Source: Bacillota bacterium (GTDB lineage: Bacteria; Bacillota; Clostridia; Acetivibrionales; Acetivibrionaceae). From it: a stretch of 64,000 bases of DNA. The stretch is from the NCBI GenBank assembly GCA_023421115.1, contig JAEZUI010000094.1, positions 44,567 to 108,566 on the forward strand, written 5' to 3'. Below the pieces are notes generated by a model. The model made no database searches. It saw only the letters and a list, made by a program, of their open reading frames with translations, and was not told the DNA's origin. Numbering within the stretch: position 1 is the stretch's first letter; every line of letters begins with the position of its first letter. Below are positions 43,810 to 53,214 of this stretch, one piece after another. The translations under genes and the position numbers were made by a program.

Positions 43810-43859
43810 AAATTAATTAATTATTCAAAGGGGGTTTTACTATCAGTATCTTAGAAAGA

Positions 43860-45290
43860 ATGACCAAACAAATGGGAAGTCCTGAAGATGAGGAGAAACA
43901 GATTGATTCAATTTCTTTTATTCTAGCAATTATGGTGGTGGCTGTACTACCTCTTATATCAATTCCAAAGGTGGTTAATACCCCTGTTAACACTTGGTAT
44001 TTTCTGGATATACACGGGTATTATAAGTTGGTATTCTTAATTATCTTATCAATGTTTATGATGACTTTAATGGGTTTTAAAGGACTAGTTAGAAAGCAAC
44101 ATATCAAGATTAGCCTTCCCTTAACATTGTTTACATTATGGATTCTAGTATCACTTGTTTTTGCTAAGGATGTTGCAGTTGCTTTTCACGGATATCCTTT
44201 GAGATGGCAGGGATTTTTAGCTTATTTTTGTTATGCTATTGTTTTTGTATTTGTTGTAAATATGATTAAACAAAAATACATTGGAAAGCTTCTTGTTGCT
44301 TTATTAATTAACGCTGGTTTGTGTTCAATACATTCGATATTAAATTACTATGGTTTTGAACCATTAAACTTAATTACAAAATATTTCTTTGATGCAACCA
44401 TAACACCTGATATATCTCGTGGAACGCTTGGAAATAGAAACACTGCAGGAGCGTTTTTTGCAATACCTACAATAATAACATTAGTTATGTTTCTAAAAAA
44501 TAAAAATAATAAAAAGAATATTTTTTACTATATAACCTTTCTTCTTTCATATACAGGACTTTTGGTATCACTTACACGTGTAGCATGGTTAGGGACAATT
44601 GGTGCTCTTGTTTTGACAGTGATTTTTCTTAGAAAAGATTTAAAGATAAACATGGAAAAGAATACGTTAATTATTGTCACTTTTGTTGTGATGCTTGTTG
44701 TTTTAGATTTTACAGGTAATGGAGAAATAGTTGGTAGATATTATTCTATGAAGCAGCAAATTGAGCAGGCTAATGAAGGTAATATTGAACAGCTTGGAAC
44801 ACATAGGTTATATATATATGGCAGGGCATTTAAAGTAATAGCAGATAACCCAATAGTAGGTACCGGTCCGGACTGTTTCGCTTATTATGCTACATTGACT
44901 AGAGAAGATTACGAAGAACATCCGGAATTACGAGGCACAGGTTATTTTGATAAAGTGCATAGTGAGTATTTAGAATATGCTGCAACCATGGGCATTCCAG
45001 CACTCATATTTTATATGTGGTTTATTTTGTCGATATTTATCCCTTGGTTTAGAAAGCGAAAGCAGATGAAACCCGAAATTCTTGCGATTTTCTTGGGTTT
45101 GACGGGGTATTTAATGCAGGCATGTTTTAATTTTGGTTCTATCAGTACGCTCCCTGTACTTTTTGTTCTGTTAGGTATACTTAAAAATGCTTTATTAAAT
45201 GAAAGTAATGGAGAGAATGAGCACGATAAAGAAAACGATGAAGTAGAGATTACAAAAGTTGACACCAACGACAAATACTCATTGACATAA
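43860..45290 (+). CDS. O-antigen ligase family (Wzy/WaaL-like) membrane protein
   Basis: This 476-residue protein has about ten membrane helices and a large loop (about residues 285-375). The Wzy_C pattern is GNRNTAGAFFAIP in the middle and TGPDCFAYY followed by VHSEYLEYAATMGIPALIFY after the loop. Such enzymes join or polymerise lipid-linked glycans on the outer face of the membrane. The GGGGG ribosome binding site (43830-43834) is 25 bases from ATG 43860 but 7 from an in-frame ATC at 43842 (reads SILERM), so the true start may be non-ATG. The C-terminus is acidic. There is no glycan cluster nearby. Confidence 0.85.
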   Translation: MTKQMGSPEDEEKQIDSISFILAIMVVAVLPLISIPKVVNTPVNTWYFLDIHGYYKLVFLIILSMFMMTLMGFKGLVRKQHIKISLPLTLFTLWILVSLVFAKDVAVAFHGYPLRWQGFLAYFCYAIVFVFVVNMIKQKYIGKLLVALLINAGLCSIHSILNYYGFEPLNLITKYFFDATITPDISRGTLGNRNTAGAFFAIPTIITLVMFLKNKNNKKNIFYYITFLLSYTGLLVSLTRVAWLGTIGALVLTVIFLRKDLKINMEKNTLIIVTFVVMLVVLDFTGNGEIVGRYYSMKQQIEQANEGNIEQLGTHRLYIYGRAFKVIADNPIVGTGPDCFAYYATLTREDYEEHPELRGTGYFDKVHSEYLEYAATMGIPALIFYMWFILSIFIPWFRKRKQMKPEILAIFLGLTGYLMQACFNFGSISTLPVLFVLLGILKNALLNESNGENEHDKENDEVEITKVDTNDKYSLT

Positions 45291-45379
45291 TTTTTATTTA
45301 TTATTATAATCCTAATTAAAGTTTGCCGTGATGGAATTGTAAATAATATTTAATCTGTTATATAAATAGGAGGTTTTTC

Positions 45380-46618
45380 ATGTATAGTTTAAAGGAAGTA
45401 CTTAAATTTGACCCGGAAGTTGCAAGTGCAATTGAAGATGAGGTTAACCGCCAAAGGAACAAAATTGAGTTGATAGCATCTGAAAATTTTGTTAGTGAAG
45501 CTGTTATGGAAGCAATGGGAACTCCATTGACAAATAAATATGCTGAAGGATATTCCGGCAAGAGATACTATGGTGGGTGCGAATTTGTTGATGTAGTTGA
45601 AACTCTTGCAATTGAAAGAGCTAAAAAGATATTCGGAGTGGAACATGTAAATGTTCAACCTCATTCCGGTGCGCAAGCTAATATGGCCGTATTCTTTGCA
45701 GTGTTGAAGCCTGGAGATACTGTGCTTGGTATGGATCTTGCACATGGAGGTCACTTGAGCCATGGAAGTCCTGTAAACATGTCAGGAAAGTATTTTAATA
45801 TCGTATCCTATGGAGTTAACAAGGATACCTTTAGAATTGATTACGACGAAGTTCTTAAAACTGCTAAAGAGTGTAAGCCAAAAATGATAATTGCAGGTGC
45901 AAGTGCTTACCCTAGAACTATTGACTTTAAAGCTTTTAGAGAGATTGCCGATGAAGTCGGTGCATATTTGATGGTAGATATTGCTCATATTGCAGGTCTT
46001 GTTGCAGCAGGACTTCACCCAAGTCCGGTACCTTATGCTCATTTTGTAACTACTACTACCCATAAGACTTTAAGAGGTCCTAGGGGTGGTATGATAATGT
46101 GCAGCAATGAGTTTGCAAAAGCTGTAGATAAGGCAGTGTTCCCAGGTATTCAGGGAGGACCTCTCATGCATGTGATTGCTGCAAAAGCTGTAAGCTTTAA
46201 AGAAATTATGTCGGACGAATTTAAAACTTATCAGGCGCAGATAGTTAAAAATGCTAATGTATTAGCAAATACTATGATGGAAAAGGGCTTAAATATTGTT
46301 TCCGGCGGTACGGACAACCATTTGATGCTTGTAGATTTGAGAAATAAGGGTGTTACAGGTAAAGAAGCACAGTTTATGCTTGATGAGGTAAGTATTACCG
46401 TAAATAAAAACGGTATACCTTTTGACACTCAAAGTCCGTTTATTACAAGTGGGGTTAGAATCGGAACTCCTGCAGTTACAGCAAGGGGAATGCAGGAAAA
46501 TGATATGGTAGAGATTGCAGATCTTATAAATATTACAATAACCGATTTTGAAAACTCTAAAGAGGCTATTAAAAGTAGAATAAAAGTTCTCTGTGATAAA
46601 TATCCATTGTACAAGTAG
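45380..46618 (+). CDS. glyA: Serine hydroxymethyltransferase
   Basis: This 412-residue PLP enzyme converts serine and tetrahydrofolate to glycine and methylene-THF. The PLP-Lys segment TTTHKTLRGPRGGMI is near residue 230. Other family motifs are ASENFVSEAVMEA, YAEGYSGKRYYGGC and VQPHSGAQANMAV. Length and motifs are standard. AGGAGG precedes the ATG. It is monocistronic; I see no glycine riboswitch or T-box in the 90-base leader. Confidence 0.96.
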   Translation: MYSLKEVLKFDPEVASAIEDEVNRQRNKIELIASENFVSEAVMEAMGTPLTNKYAEGYSGKRYYGGCEFVDVVETLAIERAKKIFGVEHVNVQPHSGAQANMAVFFAVLKPGDTVLGMDLAHGGHLSHGSPVNMSGKYFNIVSYGVNKDTFRIDYDEVLKTAKECKPKMIIAGASAYPRTIDFKAFREIADEVGAYLMVDIAHIAGLVAAGLHPSPVPYAHFVTTTTHKTLRGPRGGMIMCSNEFAKAVDKAVFPGIQGGPLMHVIAAKAVSFKEIMSDEFKTYQAQIVKNANVLANTMMEKGLNIVSGGTDNHLMLVDLRNKGVTGKEAQFMLDEVSITVNKNGIPFDTQSPFITSGVRIGTPAVTARGMQENDMVEIADLINITITDFENSKEAIKSRIKVLCDKYPLYK

Positions 46619-46641
46619 TTATAATACCCCGCATAGCAGTA

Positions 46642-46692
46642 AGAATTCAGTATTCATAATATTAAATTGTCCCTATTCAGAATACTGAATTC
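46642..46692 (+). repeat. Family-III palindromic element (copy 2)
   Basis: GAATTCAGTATTC (46643-46655) and its exact reverse complement (46680-46692) enclose AATATTAAATT, as in the element at 20167-20212 read in reverse. Confidence 0.6.
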
Positions 46693-46790
46693 CGAATGCT
46701 GAAGTCTACTTCTAAGCTTTACTACAACTCGCTTAGAGCAAAAAAGTTTACAACAAAGCAATCTTTTTTAGATGAATGATATAAGACACC

Positions 46791-46829
46791 AATGACGCCA
46801 ATCAATAAAATATGGTTGGCGTCATTTTA
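46791..46829 (+). terminator. Terminator after glyA
   Basis: AATGACGCCAA (46791-46801) pairs with TTGGCGTCATT (46816-46826), and TTATT follows. The stem is GC-richer than its surroundings. Confidence 0.75.
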
Positions 46830-46867
46830 TTACTTGAGAAAATACATTGTTTTTTGAGTACTGGAAT

Positions 46868-46970
46868 TTAGGTGATTACTATAAATAACTGGTCATTGCC
46901 ATTACAAAAATGTGATTTGATGGGCTTTGTGACCTAAATATTGTATAGGTTATTTTTTGAAATGACCTTA
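46868..46970 (+). repeat. Family-I palindromic element, short form
   Basis: From TTAGGTGATTAC to AATGACCTTA, 103 bp. It ends exactly one base before the stop codon of the minus-strand transglutaminase gene. Confidence 0.85.
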
Positions 46971-49598
46971 TTACAATTTGAACAAAACATACCTATACAA
47001 TACATATCTTAAACCGCCGATGTTTTGTTTTGTACTCTTTAGCAAAGGCTGATAAAAGTCAAACATCTTATTAAAATCACTTCTTGTAAATTCATCTCTA
47101 CTGTACCTTGCGTTTACAAATACCTTTGTTATATCTTCCATTTTGTAAGGATGGAACCTTCCTATACTATCAAGCCTCTTAGCATGGTCTAATGGAGTTT
47201 CACCTACTTTTATGTCTGCATCTTGAATCAGCATGAATTTTAAAAAGTATTTGTAAAGTTCAAGAGCACCCTCTCTAGGAGGTAACTTGTTGATATTTGA
47301 TATATGCCTCTTTCTTCTAAAAATATTTAAAAAGACAATTAATGCTATGAGCAGTATTACTGACAAAACAGCAGCAATAGTAATAACAAGCGTTTTGTTA
47401 ATAGGCTTTCTAGTGCCCTTATTTTGTTCCGGCACGTTGCTTGTGTTGCTTGGAGAAAAGCTCAGGGCTGGAGTGCGGCTTAAGCTTGGTGTAGGTGTTT
47501 GGACACGATGAGTGTTTGAAGTTGCTGATTGATAAAGGTTAGAGGAAAATGAAGCAGTAGGTTCAAACTGTACCCAACCCATACCTTCAAAATAAACTTC
47601 AACCCATGCATGGGCCCGTTCATTTGTAACTTCATAAAGATTATCCTTTCGCGTGTAGGAGGGAAGTAAATAACCCTCTACATATTTTGAGGGAATATCA
47701 ATACTTCTTGTAAGGATTGCCATAGCTGTTGCAAAGTATGTGCAGTATCCCTCTTTATGTTCAAAAAGAAAATAATCTGCAAAATCGACTCCATCGGGTA
47801 CTTCACCCGGGGTGAGATTATACTTGTAATTTTTAGAGAGATATTGTTCTATTGCCTTTACCTTGTCATAGTCGTTATTCTCGTTTTTTGTTATTGAAAT
47901 TGCTAAATCTCTTACTCTTTGCGGAACTGTATCGGGAATATCAAGATACTTTGAATATATTGTTGTTGAATTATACTTTAAAGAAGTAAGACTTGCAATA
48001 AACTCAAAAAGATCCTGATTATTACCATAAAAATGCTGTGAATCAATATTATTAATGAAAGTGCGAACATCAAATTCTAATGAATTGATAATTTTCTTAT
48101 CAGAATTGAGTGCACGGATTTTGTTAACAAGATGGTTTGAAAGATTTTCTTTCATGACTTCAGCATTTGGTGATTCTAAGATCAATTGAAATACATCGTT
48201 TTTTAATATATTTATTCTTGCGTCATAAAAATCGGCAGTTCTAATAACATTGGTATCTATATGATTCCAAACTTCAGATAAGGATTGTTCTAAATAATTA
48301 TCATAAAGATTTTTATAGCTTGCTCTCAAAAGATTTACCAAATATTTATCACCATAATTTATACCGTAGGTGTCAAAGGAATAATTGAAACCTTTAGTTA
48401 ATGGTTTCCGCGATATTAAAACCCCTTCGGCATTTACAAAAATGTCATTGGTGCTAAAATCGGGAAATTTGAGGTTAGAGGTTTTAAGTGGTGCAAAAAG
48501 TGAATTTGTATTAATATTTTCATAAAATATTTCAACGGAATATTTTGAAATATTATTTATTAAGTCTGGGGCCGAAGCACCTTTTGATTGTTTTTTGTAA
48601 TGGTCAGTAAGCACTGAAACACCGGCTTCGAACTCAAAGTTGTCAAAATTAAGTTTGTTATATTGGTTATTGAGTTCATAATAGGAGATATTTGTATTAA
48701 TCCATGAAGAGCCTGTATATTGATCACTTGAACGACCCTTAAGATATAGTTTTTTTGGAGACTTCACCTTTAGTACGAGGGTTTTGTTGGGAATTACATT
48801 GCTGCCTAATTTATTACTGTCATTTCCAAAGCCTGTAGAGGATATGTCAAAGTATCCGATATTTATTGTTTTGCCTGATCTGCTATTAAAATTCATAGCA
48901 GAATACAACTTCTCATCGAGCCATTTCCATTCTATAGGCCTTGAGTTTACAGGAATAAATACAGTAAGAAGAAGCACCAATATAGCTATGGGTGCAATAA
49001 AAACTATAAAAACTGATGGATTAACAAAATCAGTGGACTCCTGAGCCCATTTTTTATTGTATACATGAAGCAAATAGTAAATTAATATAGAGACAACAAA
49101 AGTGTAAAATGAAATATAAGCTTTGTTTACTACAAAATATTCAAACATCCATTGGACGCAGAATATTGAAATTCCGGTCAAAAACAAAAGGTAAAAGTTA
49201 AATTTTTTTACAGTAAAAATATAAACAATTAATGAAAAAACAAAACTAAAAAGCAGGGTGAATATAATTGCACAATATTCGTTTAGAGGAGTTTTACCCT
49301 GAATATAATTAAAGATCCAGACAAAAGGTCCGGTAATGCGATCAAACCATTTGTTAAAAACAGAGTACAAGGCGACAATTAGTCCTCCCGAAATAAAAGA
49401 TATTACAGATACCTTTGTCATTATTCCGTTTATAAGAAAAATTGATAAAAGTAACAAAAATATGGACACAAGCACTAGAACCTCAAGTGGTGTGTACTTA
49501 AATCCGAGTGTAGTGGTAAAAGGGTATACAAAGCTAAAACTCATAGATATCATGAGCAGCAACTTTGCTAAATATTCAAAAAGTTTTTTTATAGGCAC
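46971..49598 (-). CDS. TgpA-like membrane transglutaminase (DUF3488-TGase-DUF4129)
   Basis: This 875-residue protein starts at GTG 49598 after GAGGTG; an upstream ATG at 49628 is less well placed. About six to seven N-terminal membrane helices (to about residue 235) precede a large extracellular part with the transglutaminase core: EGYCTYFATAMAILTRS (catalytic Cys near 625), ERAHAWVEVYFEGMGW (His), FEPTASF. A Pro/Thr linker, a membrane helix (about 745-770) and a cytoplasmic DUF4129 tail follow. Its place behind moxR and DUF58 is the standard operon of this family; the set is thought to act on surface proteins. The stop abuts a repeat element. Confidence 0.9.
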   Translation of the reverse strand: MPIKKLFEYLAKLLLMISMSFSFVYPFTTTLGFKYTPLEVLVLVSIFLLLLSIFLINGIMTKVSVISFISGGLIVALYSVFNKWFDRITGPFVWIFNYIQGKTPLNEYCAIIFTLLFSFVFSLIVYIFTVKKFNFYLLFLTGISIFCVQWMFEYFVVNKAYISFYTFVVSILIYYLLHVYNKKWAQESTDFVNPSVFIVFIAPIAILVLLLTVFIPVNSRPIEWKWLDEKLYSAMNFNSRSGKTINIGYFDISSTGFGNDSNKLGSNVIPNKTLVLKVKSPKKLYLKGRSSDQYTGSSWINTNISYYELNNQYNKLNFDNFEFEAGVSVLTDHYKKQSKGASAPDLINNISKYSVEIFYENINTNSLFAPLKTSNLKFPDFSTNDIFVNAEGVLISRKPLTKGFNYSFDTYGINYGDKYLVNLLRASYKNLYDNYLEQSLSEVWNHIDTNVIRTADFYDARINILKNDVFQLILESPNAEVMKENLSNHLVNKIRALNSDKKIINSLEFDVRTFINNIDSQHFYGNNQDLFEFIASLTSLKYNSTTIYSKYLDIPDTVPQRVRDLAISITKNENNDYDKVKAIEQYLSKNYKYNLTPGEVPDGVDFADYFLFEHKEGYCTYFATAMAILTRSIDIPSKYVEGYLLPSYTRKDNLYEVTNERAHAWVEVYFEGMGWVQFEPTASFSSNLYQSATSNTHRVQTPTPSLSRTPALSFSPSNTSNVPEQNKGTRKPINKTLVITIAAVLSVILLIALIVFLNIFRRKRHISNINKLPPREGALELYKYFLKFMLIQDADIKVGETPLDHAKRLDSIGRFHPYKMEDITKVFVNARYSRDEFTRSDFNKMFDFYQPLLKSTKQNIGGLRYVLYRYVLFKL

Positions 49599-49617
49599 AT
49601 TAGTCACCTCACATTTT

Positions 49618-50829
49618 CTATCGCCCACTAGTTGTGCTAAAGATCATTTTCACATCATCATCCATGTTGATTTTATACGTAGTAACGCCTATTTCCGGCA
49701 AGTCCGACAGGATATCATTAACTATGTTTTCCGAGTTCTCTGTGAAGTCCTCGGCACAAACATAAATAAGATTAACATCATAACCTATTGTTTTTGCATT
49801 GTATATTTCATCATAAAGACCGAAGTCAATATTCGAAGTAAATATCAAAAGATCTATTTTTTTAGCATTATCCCTGCTGTAAATATTTAAAAGATCTTTA
49901 AGTTGTACATCCTGATCAAAACTTACATTTGAAAGCAGGTCATATATTTTGCCAAAATCCATTATGTTTTTTGCTTCTATATCATTAAAGCCTTTAGAAT
50001 GATAAATCAGATTAATCGGAATCCAGTTACAAAGGCAGTAATTGACTACAGCAACAGCTGCTTCAATTAGTTTGTCTTCTAGCATTATGTTTTGATCATA
50101 GCTGTACTTGTTTTTTTCAAGATCTAACATTATAACACAATTAGTTTTAGAGGTACCTTCATAGTTTTTTACCATTAGTTGATTAACCTTTGCAGATAAC
50201 TTCCAGTGTATCTTTTTTAGACTGTCACCATAGGCGTATTTTCTAGAATCGGAAATAGTGGTAATATCTTCATACCGAGTATTAAGTATGGAATGGGATT
50301 CCGATAAATAGTTTGTTTTTATATAGAGATTATCAAGCTCTATCAAACGAGGATTAACGGTTATGGTTTTAGTAGTATTCGGACTGTAGGAAAGAGAGAA
50401 AATTCCTAAGTAATCCTCGAATACAATGGTTTTAATGCCCACCATATAGTAACCGCGGTATTTGCACACGAGATTAAAGGTGAAAGATTTTTTTCTAAAA
50501 GGTAGCAGGGAAAAGCTTTTTGCTTGAAACTGCCGGGAAAAAATAGTGTCTTCACCATAAAAATTTACTTTTATAAACGGATATAGAAAAAAATCCGGGT
50601 TATGAATACTTAATGTGAAATTAACCGTCTCACCTTTTACAACAATTCTTTTATCAATGGCTTCAACAAATCGAAACCTTGAATATGAAATAAAGGTAAA
50701 GACAATAGAAATAACAGGCAGCACAATAGTAACATAAAAGAGCATATAAGGAATCTTACCGCCATAAAAGTATATAAAAAGCAAGGACAAAAAAAATAGT
50801 GAACAATATAAAATTCTATTTTTTATCAT
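49618..50829 (-). CDS. DUF58 domain protein
   Basis: This 403-residue protein has two membrane helices (residues 5-45) followed by a beta domain and a VWA-like DUF58 domain. The DUF58 signature is DSRKYAYGDSLKKIHWKLSAKVNQLMVKNY at about 190-220 in broken form: YGDSLKKIHWKLSAK is diagnostic, followed by VIMLDLEKN. I chose ATG 50829 with GGTGGAAG upstream; it overlaps the moxR stop by 14 bases. DUF58 proteins pair with MoxR ATPases, which may remodel them. It is the second gene of the operon. Confidence 0.9.
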   Translation of the reverse strand: MIKNRILYCSLFFLSLLFIYFYGGKIPYMLFYVTIVLPVISIVFTFISYSRFRFVEAIDKRIVVKGETVNFTLSIHNPDFFLYPFIKVNFYGEDTIFSRQFQAKSFSLLPFRKKSFTFNLVCKYRGYYMVGIKTIVFEDYLGIFSLSYSPNTTKTITVNPRLIELDNLYIKTNYLSESHSILNTRYEDITTISDSRKYAYGDSLKKIHWKLSAKVNQLMVKNYEGTSKTNCVIMLDLEKNKYSYDQNIMLEDKLIEAAVAVVNYCLCNWIPINLIYHSKGFNDIEAKNIMDFGKIYDLLSNVSFDQDVQLKDLLNIYSRDNAKKIDLLIFTSNIDFGLYDEIYNAKTIGYDVNLIYVCAEDFTENSENIVNDILSDLPEIGVTTYKINMDDDVKMIFSTTSGR

Positions 50830-51772
50830 AATCTTCCACCAAAGCAATTTTGATTGTTTGAAGAACGGACCTTATAATATCTTCTGCCGAAATCTTTTTT
50901 AGCCTAGCTTCTTGTTTTAACACAATCCTATGAGAGAGCACAGGTACAGCCATGTACTTCACGTCTTCAGGTATTACAAAACTTCTGCCGTTATAGAAAG
51001 CCCAAGCTTGTGCAGCACGGAATAATGAAAGGGACCCTCTAGGGCTTGCACCTAAGTTTATATCTTCATGATATCTTGTTTTGGCAACGATTTCTACGAT
51101 ATAATTATTTATTGTCTTATCAACAAAAACTTGCTTTACTTCATCCTGAATTAAAATTATATCCTTACCGGAAGCAACAGGCTTTAAATCTTGAACAGGA
51201 TTAGAAGTCTGAAATCTTGAGAGAATACAACTCTCTTCTTCTTTTGACGGATATCCTATGGAAACTTTCATAAAAAACCTGTCAAGCTGGGCCTCAGGGA
51301 GAGGATATGTCCCAAGATATTCTATAGGGTTTTGGGTTGCTAAGACCATAAATGGTTTTGGCACATAATAAGTTTCACCATCAACAGTTACCTGTTTTTC
51401 TTCCATAACCTCAAGCAGGCTTGCCTGAGTCTTGGGTGAGGTTCTGTTAATCTCGTCGGCAAGTATAATATTACTCATGATACTGCCGGGATGAAAGTCA
51501 AAGGTACCTTCCTTTTGATTGTACATTGAAAAACCTGTTATATCGGAAGGTAATATGTCCGGTGTAAACTGTATTCTCTTAAAAGAAGCATCAATTGATT
51601 TAGATAATGAAGAAACCAATGTAGTCTTACCTACACCGGGTACATCTTCTATTAAAACATGTCCGTCACAAACAAGTGACATTAATATAAGCTCGATAGA
51701 ATTTTTCTTTCCGATAATTACATTTTCTATATTTGAAACTATTTTATTTAAAAGTTTGACCGAATCGTTCAT
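50816..51772 (-). CDS. MoxR family AAA+ ATPase
   Basis: This 318-residue ATPase starts at ATG 51772 after GAGGAG. It has Walker A EDVPGVGKTTL near residue 40, Walker B ILADEINRTSPKTQ near residue 105, and MVLATQNPIEYLGTYPLPEAQLDRF across sensor 1 and the arginine finger (split over about residues 140-165). The C-terminal lid has GASPRGSLSLFRAAQAWA. MoxR proteins are chaperone-like ATPases that activate partners with VWA/DUF58 domains. It is the first gene of the three-gene minus-strand operon. Confidence 0.95.
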   Translation of the reverse strand: MNDSVKLLNKIVSNIENVIIGKKNSIELILMSLVCDGHVLIEDVPGVGKTTLVSSLSKSIDASFKRIQFTPDILPSDITGFSMYNQKEGTFDFHPGSIMSNIILADEINRTSPKTQASLLEVMEEKQVTVDGETYYVPKPFMVLATQNPIEYLGTYPLPEAQLDRFFMKVSIGYPSKEEESCILSRFQTSNPVQDLKPVASGKDIILIQDEVKQVFVDKTINNYIVEIVAKTRYHEDINLGASPRGSLSLFRAAQAWAFYNGRSFVIPEDVKYMAVPVLSHRIVLKQEARLKKISAEDIIRSVLQTIKIALVEDYDKK

Positions 51773-51966
51773 ATTTTGTCTCCTCACATATTTCTAAGTC
51801 ACCCCTACTATGAATTATAAAGTAATCAGACTATAAATCAATAACGATTTATACCAGTCCATTTTATAATATTAGTATTAATCGACTATCATAATGTTAT
51901 AAAAGCAATACCTCTATCCTTAGCACACACTTCTTAGAATAAATTCTGTTACAGGGCAATAGTTTA

Positions 51967-52917
51967 TTATAAATCCAGAGTTCTAATGACCTCTTTAAGT
52001 GTTTTTCCAGATTCTTTTAGTAATTTGCTTTCCTTTTCACTCAGTTCAACATTAAGTATTCTTTCGATTCCGTTCTTATTTACGACGGTAGGTACACTCA
52101 AACACACATCATCAACACCGTATTGGCCTTCTATAAGGCTTGATACAGTGAGTATTGAACTTTCATCTCTTACGATTGCTTCTATAATTCTTCTTACTGC
52201 AAGTGCAACAGCGTAATAGGTAGCGCCTTTTTTCTTTATTATATCATAGGCTGCATTTTTAACATTTTCATATATTTCCTTTTTAGACAAACCATCTTTA
52301 CAACCGTGACAATCATCACAATACTTGTCCATCGGTATACCGGCAATATTAGCAAGGCTCCATGTAGCTACTTCTGTATCTCCATGTTCACCTAGGATAT
52401 AAGCATGTACATTTCTTGGATCAACACCGGTGTGATCTCCAAGCAGGTATCTAAACCTTGCACTATCTAATACAGTTCCGGAACCGATAACCTTGTTTTT
52501 AGGAAATCCTGAAATCTTGTATGTAACATAGGTGAGTATATCTACAGGGTTTGTAACAACAAGAAGTATGCAGTCCTTGTTATATTTTACAACTTCCCCT
52601 ATAATCCCTTTAAAAATTGCAGTGTTTTTTTTGACCAGGTCAATACGTGTTTCTCCTTCTTTTTGATTGGCACCGGCTGTAATAACAACAATATCAGAAC
52701 CCTTGCAGTCACTGTAATCCCCATTATATATTTTGACAGGCCGGACAAAAGGCATACCATGATTCATATCCATTACTTCGCCTTCAGCTTTTTCCTTATT
52801 AATATCTATTAATACAATTTCAGATACAAGTCCACTTATCATCAAGGTATAAGCGGTGGTTGAACCAACAAAACCTGCTCCGATTACTGTAACTTTTTTG
52901 ATTATTTTATCATCCAT
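51967..52917 (-). CDS. ldh: L-lactate dehydrogenase
   Basis: This 316-residue enzyme reduces pyruvate to L-lactate with NADH, regenerating NAD in fermentation. The Rossmann motif is VIGAGFVGSTTAYTL, the NAD-loop residue Asp is in IVLIDIN, and the catalytic His is in ILGEHGDTEVA near residue 180. The Arg/Gln loop reads AGANQKEGETRIDLV: a Gln at the substrate-specificity position before the loop favours lactate over malate. GGGAGG precedes the ATG. It is monocistronic. Members in cellulolytic clostridia are often allosterically activated by fructose-1,6-bisphosphate (family knowledge). Confidence 0.93.
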   Translation of the reverse strand: MDDKIIKKVTVIGAGFVGSTTAYTLMISGLVSEIVLIDINKEKAEGEVMDMNHGMPFVRPVKIYNGDYSDCKGSDIVVITAGANQKEGETRIDLVKKNTAIFKGIIGEVVKYNKDCILLVVTNPVDILTYVTYKISGFPKNKVIGSGTVLDSARFRYLLGDHTGVDPRNVHAYILGEHGDTEVATWSLANIAGIPMDKYCDDCHGCKDGLSKKEIYENVKNAAYDIIKKKGATYYAVALAVRRIIEAIVRDESSILTVSSLIEGQYGVDDVCLSVPTVVNKNGIERILNVELSEKESKLLKESGKTLKEVIRTLDL

Positions 52918-53214
52918 AATTATTTTCCTCCCTGTAGTTGTTATTTTATATGCCCTTTAAAGTAATTTCAAAATGATCTGGTAATTTATAATACATTCGT
53001 ATAAAATAAAGGAACTAATTATTATATTATACCTCATGATACAAAATGTAAAACATATTGTATAAATTTTATCCCAAAAATATGAGTGGAACTTTTATTT
53101 TTGGAGTATAATTGATATACTATCTCTATTGCAGCTTGAGTTAAAGGAACTGTAGAGTGATATTTTGATCTATCAATAAATATGATAATATAATAAACTT
53201 TAGGAGACTTGATT

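Noticed and set aside
45291..45379. Glycine riboswitch or T-box before glyA
   Set aside because: The spacer is under 90 bases and holds no tandem aptamer or T-box sequence.
49336..49890. Plus-strand ORF of 184 codons inside the transglutaminase/DUF58 region
   Set aside because: It is antisense to two well-conserved protein domains and has no start signal.
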